From positions 1 through 14,633 of the forward strand of contig NZ_JBLKSS010000021.1 of NCBI RefSeq assembly GCF_047607725.1: DNA of 14,633 nucleotides. The letters run 5' to 3'. Origin of the DNA: JBLKSS01 sp047607725. Its GTDB lineage: Bacteria; Pseudomonadota; Gammaproteobacteria; Enterobacterales; Enterobacteriaceae. A program made the translations under genes and the position numbers. The notes beneath the pieces were generated by a model, which was not told where the DNA came from, did no database searches, and saw only the letters and a list, made by a program, of their open reading frames with translations. Positions 7,643-14,633 of this stretch are shown here, piece by piece; positions within the stretch are counted from its first letter, which is position 1; every line of letters starts with the position of its first letter.

Positions 7643-9032
7643 TGCGACGGGTTTCACCTCCTATGGCAGAGCAGATGATGAAAAAGACCGAACAGCAGAT
7701 AACCGATCTGGAACAACAATTACAGCAGCAGGGCGTGCAGTATTGTATGGGCGCCTATGTGGATATTCACGGCGTGCCGAAAGGCAAAGTGGTGCCGATT
7801 GGCCATTTGCGCCAAATGGCGGCGGGGTTGGAGCGCTATACCGGCTATGCCCTTGATGGTCTCGGCCAACTGCCTAACGAAGATGAACTTACCTCGATTC
7901 CGGATCTGGACGGGATAATCCAACTGCCCTGGGAGCCGAAAATCGCCTGGATGCCGGCCGATAATGCCTTTCAGGGCGAACCCTATCCCCTCAGTACGCG
8001 GGTGGCGCTGAAGAATGTGCTGGCGCAGGCCGACGCGATGGGCTTTGGCTTTAATCTGGGGATCGAGTGCGAGATCTATTTGCTTAAACGCAAACAAGAC
8101 GGCGGACTGTCGGTGCCGGATGCGGACAACAAGCTCAATAAACCCTGCTACGATTTGCAGGGGTTTATCGGCCAGTTTGCCTGGCTCGACAAAGTATCCT
8201 CCACCATCAATCAACTGGGTTGGGATCTCTACTCGCTGGACCACGAGGATGGCAACTCGCAATTTGAATTTGATTTCAAATACGCCGATGCCCTGACCAG
8301 TTGTGATCGCTTTATTTTCTTCCGTTTCATGGCCAAGCACTATGCCCGGGAATTAGGGCTGGTGGCGACAATGATGCAGAAACCCTTCGCAAATAAAACC
8401 GGTACCGGCGCGCACTTTAATATGTCGTTGTTTGATAAGGCCCGCGGCGAGAATATTTTTCAATCCGCGCAGGATCCGCGCGGGCTGGTGCTGTATCAGA
8501 CGGGGTATTACTTTATCGGCGGCCTGCTGCGCCACGGGCGCGCGCTTTGCGCCGCCTTCGCGCCCACGGTGAACAGTTATAAACGGCTGGTGCGGCAGGG
8601 AGCGATGAATTATTTCTCTTGGGCGCCGGTATTCAACTCTTATGGATCCAATAACCGCACCAACTCGGTACGGGTACCGGCCGGCGGCGGCCGCTGCGAA
8701 TCGCGCAACACCGACGGCGCGGTCAATCCCTATCTGGCGGCGGCGCTGGCGGCCGGGCTGGAGGGGATCCGCGACAAAATAGACCCGCGTGAACCGAACG
8801 AAGACAATTTATATGCCATCAGCTAACAGGAGCGGCAGGCGCGCGGCATTGATTTTCTGCCGCAAAACCTGCTGGAGGCGGTGGAGGTGTTCAGCAGCGA
8901 TCCTTTCGTCGAGGCGACGCTCGGTAAAGCGCTGAAGGATTAATTCGTCAAATACAAACTGCAGGAGTGGAATCACTATCACCTGCATGTGTTAGCCAAT
9001 GGGAAATCGAGCGCTATAGCACGATTTTTTGA
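7639..9032 (+). pseudogene. Glutamine-synthetase-like (gamma-glutamylamide ligase type), two stops and a frameshift near the 3' end
   Basis: This is an ATP-dependent ammonia/amine ligase of the glutamine synthetase fold. Visible motifs are DIHGVPKGKVVP near the N-terminus, IECEIYLL, the ATP-site segment GTGAHFNMSL, FAPTVNSYKRLV, the Arg-bearing NRTNSVRVP, and ESRNTDGAVNPYLAAALAAG. The 395-residue frame reaches TAA at 8824-8826. Homologous C-terminal sequence continues in frame (QERQARGIDFLPQNLLEAVE) to a second TAA at 8941-8943, then FVKYKLQEWNHYHLHV. A shift near 8992-8993 leads to SQWEIERYSTIF and TGA at 9030-9032. Repaired length is about 460 residues, normal for the family. The divergence from housekeeping GlnA and the neighbours favour a gamma-glutamylamide synthetase role. 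The ATG at 7639 overlaps the preceding stop; ATG at 7663 is the alternative start. Confidence 0.87.
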
Positions 9033-9082
9033 GGCGAAATGCCGCCCTGCGGGGGCGTGTCGCCGGTTTGCGGAGCAGAACG

Positions 9083-10006
9083 ATGAATGAGCAGCCGTTC
9101 ATGGAGGTGGTGGTCACCGAAAAGCGGGATGGGGGCACCGGGGTTATCCTTTTAACCCTGGCGCGCCGGCGCGCATATCGCGGTCCGCCTGAGCCCCTCG
9201 CTGTTGCGTCATTACTCGTTGTGCGGCGATCCCGAGCAATTACACCATTACTGGTTGGCGGTGCTGGTCACCCGGCACTCCCGCGGCGCCGGGGAGTACC
9301 TGCGACAGCAGGTCATGCCGGGACAGACCCTCGCCATCGGCGCGCCGGTGACGCTGTTCGCACTGCAACAACATCCCTATCCGGCGCTGCTGCTGGCGGG
9401 AGGCATCGGCATCACGCCGCTGTTGCCGATGGCGCTGACCCTGGCGTGTCAGGGGCGCCCTTACCGGCTGTATTATTTCGGCCGGCCGGACACCCTTAGC
9501 GCTTTCGACCTGCAGGGGGCGTGGCGGGAGATTGCGCCGGCGCTCAGAGTGCACCATCAAGCGCCGGCGGATCCGTGCGGGCTACTGACGCGCTGGCTGC
9601 GGCACGTGGGGCGTAGCGCGCTCTATCTCTGCGGATCGCAGCCGTTTACCGCGCCGGTGCGGGATTTCTGCGCGCGGCACGGCGTCGCGACGAGGATCTG
9701 CATTATGAGCTGTTCTCGCCGCCGGCGCTAGCGCAGGAGGGGACGTTTATGGTGCAACTGCACCCGTCGGGGCAGCGGTTAGCGGTCACGGGGGAGCAGA
9801 CTATCGTCGAGGCGCTAAACCTGGCCGGCATCGACACCGAAACCGCCTGCGGCATCGGCGGTACCTGTCAGGCGCGGGTGGTGCGCGGTATTCCGGACCA
9901 CCGCGACAATTATTTGACGCCGGCGGAAAAAGAACAAAACAACCGGATATTGCTGTGCTGTTCGCGCGCCCGGGCGCCGGAAATCGTCATCGAACTGCAG
10001 GACTGA
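9083..10006 (+). pseudogene. Oxygenase reductase (VanB/YeaX type: flavin-NAD-[2Fe-2S]), deletion and two frameshifts
   Basis: The electron-transfer partner expected for the Rieske oxygenase. Frame 1 from ATG 9083 gives MNEQPFMEVVVTEKRDGGTG and VILLTL. The +1 frame continues GAHIAVRLSPSLLRHYSLCG (flavin-binding RxYSxCG) and LLLAGGIGITPLLPMALTLA (NAD-binding), then ALYLCGSQPF. A second shift near 9684-9690 leads to EDLHYELFSPPALAQEGTF and the ferredoxin domain MVQLHPSGQRLAVTGEQTIV, ending in PEIVIELQD. About a dozen residues before GAHI also seem lost. The ferredoxin loop reads ETACGIGGTC where relatives read CxxGxCGTC, so only the third cluster Cys and one of the later CC pair (LLCCSRA) sit at standard positions. 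ATG 9083 has GGAG upstream and lies 50 bp after the ligase gene. Confidence 0.85.
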
Positions 10007-10014
10007 CCTGCCGT

Positions 10015-10661
10015 TTATGCCGGCTTGACCGCCAGATGTTCAAATACAAACTCGCGCATGCAATTGATGGCATGTTTGTATTTAAATTTAGGAAACATGA
10101 CCGTGCGGAATAACACCCCATCGAGGTAGGTCGAAATAAACATCGCCATATCGGCGGGGTTTACCTCGCGAAACACCCAGGCCTGTATGCCGTCGGTGAG
10201 GGTATTTTTCAGCACCACCGACTCTTTTTCATAAAATTTTTTAATCGCTTTATCGATTTGGGGGTACGGCCGTGGGTGCCGGCATAATCCAGGCTGATCT
10301 TGGCCAGCTTTTGCAGCAAATAAAATTGCATGATATGTATCTGGATCCAAAGAAACAGCACTTGCTGGGGATCGCGGGCGTCGTGTTTGATAGCCTCGAA
10401 CTGCTCGAAAGCTTTTTCTACTGTGGATTCAATGACTTTTAGAAAAAGATTTTCTTTAGATCCAAAATAGTAATAAATCAAAGCTGAATTATGGCCCGTG
10501 GCGTCGGCAATATCTTTGATTCTGACGGAAGAGTAATTTTTCCGGGCGAATAATTCCAGTGCGCAATTAAGCAGGGTATTCGCCACATCCCCCGGCTGGT
10601 TTTTTTTCCCCTTAACGGTGGCGGCGGGCGTCATAGCGGTCTTTGTAGCGCGAGTTTTCAT
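10015..10661 (-). pseudogene. TetR-family regulator, one-base deletion
   Basis: The N-terminal DNA-binding domain is intact: LLNCALELFARKNYSSVRIK, then DIADATGHNSALIYYYFGSK, the TetR helix-turn-helix ending in YYYFGSKENLF. The frame runs to YAGTHGRTP, then shifts. The other frame continues QIDKAIKKFYEKESVVLKNT and ends CMREFVFEHLAVKPA at 10015. One G (C on the coding strand) is missing from the run at 10260-10264; restoring it gives 216 codons, a normal TetR length. The start ATG at 10661 follows AAGGATT on the minus strand. The gene is convergent with the oxygenase-reductase gene (8 bp apart) and divergent from the MetX-like gene, the classical position for a local repressor of this module. 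The ligand is unknown. Confidence 0.85.
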
Positions 10662-10862
10662 AATCCTTTCCGGCTCAGAGAGCCTGTTTTTTTAACGAGC
10701 AAGCGTGGGTCAGGAAAACAGGATTCCTAAGCCGTGCGCGGCTTGGATTAACAAGGCGCTGTTTCGGCGCCTCGACGGATAAATAGTACCATAGACGTGA
10801 AATTGGCAACAAGTTAACTATCTGATTAATTAATCACCGCGGGTGCGGTGCGCGAGGGGGTG
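10662..10862. promoter_or_regulatory. Divergent control region with perfect 14-bp palindrome
   Basis: This 201-bp region separates the divergent TetR and MetX-like genes. It contains TGATTAATTAATCA at 10823-10836, a perfect 14-bp palindrome of the size and symmetry of a TetR operator. A TTGGCA hexamer at 10803-10808 could be a -35 box, with a weak -10 (TTAATT, 10826-10831) inside the palindrome. Two small hairpins lie upstream: AAGCCG-TGCG-CGGCTT at 10729-10744 and AGGCGC-TGTTTCG-GCGCCT at 10754-10772. The operator assignment is inferred from position and symmetry. Confidence 0.5.
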
Positions 10863-11877
10863 ATGATGCAGGACACTCAACATTGTGAGCTGGGGGATTT
10901 TATCTTGCACAGCGGCGATCGGATGCAAAACGCCCGGCTGAGTTATGTGACCTATGGCCGTTTTAACCGCCGGCGCGATAACGCTATTTTGCTGCCGTCC
11001 TGGTATGCGGGTGACCATCGCGGTTGGGACGCGCTTATCGGCACAGGCCAGGTGCTCGATCCGGCCCGGTATTTCATTATTTGCACCAATCTGTTCGGCA
11101 ACGGTGTCTCCAGCTCCCCCCAGCCATCCCGGGCCGCAGCAGGGCCGGCGCTTCCCGGCGGTGACGCTTCTGGATAACGTCCGGGCGCAGCACCGGCTTA
11201 TCCACGATCATTGGCAAATCGACAGACTGGCGCTTATCGCCGGCTGGTCGATGGGGGCGATGCAGGGGTATCAGTGGGCCACGCTCTATCCCGATGCGGT
11301 AGACGCATTGCTGGCGGTGTGCGGCAGCGCCAAATGCTGGCCGCTGAATCAGGTATTTCTCTCCGGCATAGCCGCGGCCCTGCAGACGGACCCGCTATTT
11401 CAGCAGGGAAGTTATACCCGCCCGCCGCTAAAGGGGTTGGCCGCCTTCGGCCACTGCTATGCGGGTTGGGCCTATTCCGCCGCGTTCTATCGCCAGCATC
11501 TCTACCGGCAGTTAAATTTTTCGACCCGCGAGGCGCTGTTGCACTATTGGGAGCAGGATCATCAAGGGCGCGACGCCAATGACCTGCTGTGCATGCTGCA
11601 TAGCTGGCAGACGGCAAATATCGCCGATAATGCACACTTTGGCGGTGATTTCGACGCGGCGATGGCGGCGATTACCGCCAGGACCGTCGTCATGCCCTGT
11701 ACCACCGACAGCTACTTCACGCTGGAAGAGGCAGAGATGGAATGCGGCTTGCTGGCCCGGGGGGAATGGCGCCCGCTGGCGTCACCGTTTGGTCATTGCG
11801 CCGGCGCGCCGGGCCGGCTGCCGCCGGCGGAAAGCGCGTTTATCTGTCGGGCTATGGCCGACCTGCTGGCGGCGTGA
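10863..11877 (+). pseudogene. MetX-like alpha/beta-hydrolase fold acyltransferase, one-base insertion
   Basis: Family features: LSYVTYGRFNRRRDNAILLP, CTNLFGNGVSSSP, then (after the shift) FPAVTLLDNVRAQHRLIHDH, the nucleophile elbow AGWSMGAMQGYQWA (Ser), TTDSYFTLEEAEME (Asp) and ASPFGHCAG (His). This is the Ser-Asp-His triad of the homoserine O-acetyltransferase (MetX) superfamily. The frame breaks in a run of six C at 11116-11121; removing one C turns SSSPQPSRA into SSSPSHPGPQQGRRFPAVTL, restoring a protein of about 338 residues. Placement in a catabolic cluster rather than a methionine locus suggests a hydrolase or acyltransferase acting on a pathway intermediate. Start ATG 10863 or 10866; GAGGGGG at 10854-10860 fits the latter better. 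Confidence 0.85.
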
Positions 11878-11894
11878 GACGAGGCGGTATTCCT

Positions 11895-11932
11895 CCGCCG
11901 GGCCGGGAGCGGCATCCCCCCCGGCCCGGCGG
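11895..11932. terminator. GC-rich hairpin between convergent genes
   Basis: A perfect 13-bp stem (CCGCCGGGCCGGG at 11895-11907 paired with CCCGGCCCGGCGG at 11920-11932) encloses a 12-nt loop. It fills most of the 63-bp gap between the stop of the MetX-like gene (plus) and the stop of the DUF3830-like gene (minus). The symmetric position suggests a bidirectional terminator. No T-run follows on either strand, so it would be an atypical intrinsic terminator or an RNA-stabilising hairpin. Confidence 0.65.
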
Positions 11933-11940
11933 GCGGTGAG

Positions 11941-12370
11941 CTAATCGACAATTTCCAGCTCGACCACCCGGCCCTGATCAAACCAGGTTTCCAATCCGGT
12001 GACGCGCAGTTGCAGCGCCCCTTCAACCACCTCGCCGATGTAGGAAATCGGCAGCGGTTCTTCGGCGGTGTCGTCGCCGTAAACCACGCAAAATTGCTGC
12101 CGCGAACTGTAAAAACACACCGAGCCTGTGGCTTTACCGTATTTCTCCCGGCGCAGTTTGCCCACCTCTTCGGTTTTATATTTATTTTCCCAGGGCGCGA
12201 CAATCGGTATAGTGAAAAACACCATATCGCCAATCAGCTTGCAGTGCTGCAGCACGCTTTTCATCGGCAATTTCGCCCGCAGTTCCCGGGCCAGGTTGGG
12301 CACTTTATCTTCCCAGACTTCTATCTATAAGGCAAGCCGGTTCACCAGCAACGTTCATTCGTAATTTCAT
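11941..12370 (-). pseudogene. DUF3830-like (cyclophilin-like fold) small protein, 4-bp duplication frameshift
   Basis: ATG at 12370-12368 starts MKLRMNVAGEPACLI. The frame then runs into DRSLGR and a stop, while the +1 frame continues EVWEDKVPNLARELRAKLPM and goes on through TGSVCFYSSRQQFCVVYGDD and FDQGRVVELEIVD to 11941. The shift coincides with a tandem CTATCTAT at 12321-12328; removing one CTAT gives ACLIEVWEDKVPNLARELRA without interruption. The pattern of a short beta start, an ED-KxPN helix, GDMVFFTIP and a GSVCFY...VVYGDD core resembles DUF3830 proteins with a cyclophilin-like fold, often encoded near amino acid or amide catabolism genes. Its biochemical role is not established. It is convergent with the MetX-like gene. 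Confidence 0.7.
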
Positions 12371-12433
12371 GGTGGTACCCGTATTGGTGATAGCGTGAAA
12401 AGGAAAGTTAGACCGATTTAACCCGGCGGAAAC

Positions 12434-12770
12434 GTAAGCGCCCCGTGGAGGACGTCTTGAATTATTGGGGGGTTTGTTGTATGAGACAGTAAACCTACGT
12501 TACACGCTTATGCTCATTGCATTTTCACATTGTATTGATTTTAATAACTTTTATTTCCATCCCGGTTTGAGTGATATGAAATTAGTGGTTCTGAAGTTTG
12601 TGATAGTGTCATTAAAATTTAAGTGGACACTATCATCGCCGGATTATCCATGATCTGACAGCCGTCCCTTATAGGATGCGGGTTCACTAGGCATCGTAGT
12701 GGAACATATTCTTACCGGGCCATACAACAAACCCACCAATAATTCAAGACGTCTTCCACGGGGCGCTTAC
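12434..12770. mobile_element. MITE-like non-coding element, copy 2 (337 bp)
   Basis: Same orientation and about 98% identical to the copy at 5762-6099, including both terminal inverted repeats and the internal palindrome (12601-12635, one C shorter in the left arm). The left flank is the 63-bp region upstream of the DUF3830-like gene; the right flank is the truncated rcdA. The element's terminal GTAAG supplies the stop codon that ends the rcdA frame. It contains one short open frame (62 codons at 12465-12653) with no protein-like features, so it is non-coding. Confidence 0.85.
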
Positions 12771-12961
12771 TCTTTAAGTTTAAGCAGGTCCTGCATACCG
12801 GCAAAATGATACGTCATCGATCCCAGCGGGACATCGGCGGCGGCGGCGATCTTGCGGTGGGTAATACTCGCCACGCCATGTTGCGCAATCATATCGAGCG
12901 TCGCGTCAATAATACGCGCCCGCCGATCCGGGTCGGTACGCCGGCTTTTCTTGCTGCTCAT
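12770..12961 (-). pseudogene. rcdA: TetR-family regulator RcdA (YbjK), truncated by MITE
   Basis: The fragment MSSKKSRRTDPDRRARIIDA, then TLDMIAQHGVASITHRKIAA and DVPLGSMTYHFAGMQDLLKL holds the complete TetR helix-turn-helix but only about 64 residues; E. coli RcdA is about 178. The frame ends LLKLKE followed by TAA, with the stop read from the MITE tip. The ligand-binding and dimerisation domain is gone and is not found left of the MITE. The identification rests on the N-terminal sequence (RRxRIIDATLxxIAxHGVAxxTHRKIA) and on divergent pairing with ybjJ, as in E. coli. A truncated HTH-only protein could in principle still be made, but would be unlikely to dimerise. Confidence 0.8.
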
Positions 12962-13014
12962 AAAGGTGCCCTCGAAAGGCTAAGGTGATAGAGGAAAACG
13001 GCCGTCCGCCAAAG

Positions 13015-13028
13015 TGTACATTTGTACA
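13015..13028. promoter_or_regulatory. Candidate RcdA/TetR operator between rcdA and ybjJ
   Basis: TGTACA-TT-TGTACA is a repeated, self-complementary hexamer in the 122-bp gap between the divergent rcdA and ybjJ starts. Spacing and location suit a TetR-type operator controlling both genes. The call is based on position and symmetry only; no -35/-10 pair of good quality was recognised beside it. Confidence 0.45.
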
Positions 13029-13083
13029 TTATCATGGATGATGCTAGTCTCAGAAGCAAGATGCCTTTCCATCAGGAGTTCGC

Positions 13084-14136
13084 TTGAGCCTGACCAGTAT
13101 GCAACGCCGCGGCCTCGCGCTATTTTTCTTTATGCCCAGACTCTGTATGGCCTCCTGGGTAACCCGCCCGCCCGCCATTCGCGACCGCCTGCACGCCTCC
13201 ACCGCCGAAATGGGCATGGTGCTGTTTGGTCTATCGCTGGGCTCGATGGGCGGCATCCTCAGTTCCGGCTGGCTGACCCGCCGCCTCGGTACCCGACCGG
13301 TAATTATTACCGGCATGGCGATGGTGACGGCCGCAATGCTTGTCATTGCCTGCGGCGCGGCGGTCTCGCAGTCGACGCTGGTCGCGGCCGGGCTGTTTTT
13401 CATCGGGGTCGGCATGGGTAGCGCTGAAGTGGCGATCAACATCGAAGGGGCGACCGTGGAGCGGCTGCTTGACCGCCCGATGATGTCGATGCTGCACGGC
13501 TGCTATAGTCTGGGTACCCTGGCGGGCGCGGCGATCGGCATTGGTCTGACCGCCATGAATTTCCCTATCCAATGGCATCTACTGCTCATTGCAGGTATTG
13601 CGCTACCGGCGGTTCCCTGGGGATTGCGCTCGATTCCGGCCGGCACGGGTAAGGCGCAGGCGACAGTGGAAGGGCATCGGCGCAGCGGGTCGATGCTGAG
13701 GGTGATGAAAAACCGTCAGTTGCTGATGATAGGCGTCATCGTACTGGCAATGGCGCTGGCGGAAGGCTCGGCCAGCGATTGGCTACCGTTGTTGATGGTG
13801 GACGGGCATGGTTTCAACGCCACGTCCGGTTCGCTGATTTACGCCGGCTTTGCGCTGGCGATGACCGCCGGGCGATTTGGCGGCGGCATGTTCCAAGTGC
13901 GGTTCGGGCGGCTTAATGTCGTACGCGGCAGCGCGCTGCTGGGAGCCCCGGGACTGGCGCTTATTATTTTCGCCGATAACGCGCTAGTGGCCGGCGGCGC
14001 GGTGGTCTTATGGGGGCTGGGCGCCTCTCTCGGCTTTCCTCTTACGATCTCTGCCGCCGGCGACAGCGAGCATTTTGCAGCGGAGCGCGTCAGTATCGTA
14101 GCCACGCTGGGCTATGTGGCGTTTTTGGTCGGCCCG
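13084..14136 (+). pseudogene. ybjJ: MFS transporter YbjJ, 3' end cut off by IS21-type element
   Basis: An inner-membrane major facilitator closely following E. coli YbjJ: MASWVTRPPAIRDRL, AEMGMVLFGLSLGSMGGILS, GSAEVAINIEGATVERLL, ALAEGSASDWLPLLMVDGHG, TSGSLIYAGFALAMTAGRFG and LWGLGASLGFPLTISAAGDS. The frame is clean for 351 codons up to AFLVGP, where homology stops exactly at the IS edge; about 50 residues including the last membrane helices of the roughly 400-residue protein are missing. The frame runs on into the element to 14358, adding foreign residues (CRFRSCPITDSGRP...). The start chosen is TTG 13084, because AGGAG lies about 6 nt upstream; ATG 13099 is the alternative. The substrate is not established. 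Confidence 0.88.
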
Positions 14137-14140
14137 TGCC

Positions 14141-14207
14141 GGTTCCGGTCATGTCCGATCACTGATTCCGGTCGCCCGATCAGCGATTCCGATTCTGTCC
14201 GATCGCT
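14141..14207. repeat. Three tandem sub-terminal repeats of the IS21-type element
   Basis: Three units of 23, 21 and 23 bp start at 14141, 14164 and 14185. Each has G(A/G)TTCCG near its start and CCGATC near its end. This matches the multiple transposase-binding repeats at IS21-family ends. Confidence 0.7.
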
Positions 14208-14258
14208 CATCTTCTGTTCCGCCATACTCTGGAGACTTTTAGCTTCCGGAGGTATGGC

Positions 14259-14633
14259 ATGGCACGTAAAAAGAAGAACGCGAGAACAGAAATGTGCATC
14301 TATATCAATTTATTACGCATTAAATTTGAGCAGCGTCGCTCGAATCGCACCATCGTAGCAGCGCTCGGCATCGGCTGTACCACAGTGCACGATATCCTCG
14401 GCCGATTCACGGTAGCTAACCTGCTCTGGCCATTGCCGGCGGAACTGTCCCCCGTCGACCTCGACCGCCTGCTCTATCCCGGCAAATCCGGCAAGGCTAT
14501 CAAGACCTTACCCAGCTGGATTGATATCGATACCGAGTTAAGCCGCAAGGGCGTGACCAAACAGCTGCTCTGGATGGAATATCAGGCCGCCGTGGGCGGT
14601 GATGCCCTCGGCTACTCACAGTTCTGTGCACTG
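14259..14633 (+). CDS. istA: IstA transposase of IS21 family, N-terminal part
   Basis: The 125 visible codons are open to the window edge. They start MARKKKNARTEMCIYINLLR, and NRTIVAALGIGCTTVHDILG is a helix-turn-helix that would bind the element ends. Then comes the IS21-typical block WPLPAELSPVDLDRLLYPG, followed by WIDIDTELSRKGVTKQLLWM and ALGYSQFCAL (relatives read GYSQFC). The DDE catalytic domain lies beyond the window. The start ATG 14259 has GGAGGT at 14248-14253; an ATG at 14254 opens the other, ybjJ-derived frame and is not used. Nothing visible suggests damage. Confidence 0.88.
   Translation, partial: MARKKKNARTEMCIYINLLRIKFEQRRSNRTIVAALGIGCTTVHDILGRFTVANLLWPLPAELSPVDLDRLLYPGKSGKAIKTLPSWIDIDTELSRKGVTKQLLWMEYQAAVGGDALGYSQFCAL

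Larger units (their letters stand above)
14137..14633 (+). mobile_element. IS21-family insertion sequence, left end (continues past window)
   Basis: The element begins at TGCCGGTTCCGG directly after the last ybjJ codon, has repeated sub-terminal sequences, and then an istA-type gene in the inward orientation. IS21 elements carry istA and istB and end with 5'-TG and multiple transposase-binding repeats; all the left-end features are seen. The right end and target duplication lie outside the window. Confidence 0.85.

Noticed and set aside
11116..11121. Programmed ribosomal frameshifting in the MetX-like gene
   Set aside because: No slippery heptamer of known type or downstream structure was seen, and neighbouring genes carry unrelated lesions, so decay explains it better.
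12465..12653. 62-codon open frame inside MITE copy 2
   Set aside because: It is not open in the same way in copy 1, where the extra C changes the frame, and it has no protein-like features; it is element sequence read by chance.
1..14633. CRISPR arrays, tRNA or rRNA genes, replication origins, diversity-generating retroelement
   Set aside because: No regularly spaced direct repeats, cloverleaf-like sequences or reverse transcriptase were seen; the only tandem repeats are in the fibre shaft and the IS21-type end.

Overview
The window reads as a decaying bacterial chromosome. It probably comes from an Enterobacterales host-restricted symbiont of the Sodalis type. The evidence is a ybjJ/rcdA pair arranged as in E. 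coli, a degenerate prophage, short non-coding mobile elements, an IS21-type insertion, and a broken reading frame in nearly every gene. Genus is an inference from gene content and decay style; no search was run. Three N bases at 2792, 2808 and 2847 show the source assembly is draft in places.

Layout. (1) 1-5761, minus strand: late-gene remnant of a podovirus-like prophage. Read in the direction of transcription it holds an internal virion/ejection protein (start lost, two frameshifts), a terminase small-subunit-like gene (frameshift), a full-length terminase large subunit, a tail fibre cut by one in-frame amber codon, and the first codons of a tail fibre assembly protein. (2) 5762-6099: a 338-bp non-coding element with 50-bp terminal inverted repeats (MITE-like). 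(3) 6100-12370: a seven-gene accessory module in which every gene is damaged: Rieske oxygenase alpha subunit, aldo/keto reductase, glutamine-synthetase-like ligase, flavin/[2Fe-2S] reductase, TetR regulator (minus), MetX-like acyltransferase/hydrolase, and a DUF3830-like protein (minus). (4) 12434-12770: a second MITE copy in the same orientation, about 98% identical. (5) 12770-14136: rcdA (ybjK) cut by the MITE, divergent from ybjJ, which is cut by the next element. (6) 14137-14633: left end of an IS21-family element with tandem terminal repeats and the start of istA.

How the genes fit together: the Rieske oxygenase and its reductase would have formed a two-component monooxygenase or dioxygenase. 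The glutamine-synthetase-like protein between them suggests ATP-dependent gamma-glutamylation of an amine, as in aniline and alkylamine pathways. The aldo/keto reductase, MetX-like enzyme, DUF3830 protein and TetR regulator would complete a small amine or quaternary-amine catabolic module. It is now non-functional as read. Because the two MITE copies flank the module as direct repeats, and neither copy sits inside a single recognisable gene, recombination between MITEs probably shaped this locus.
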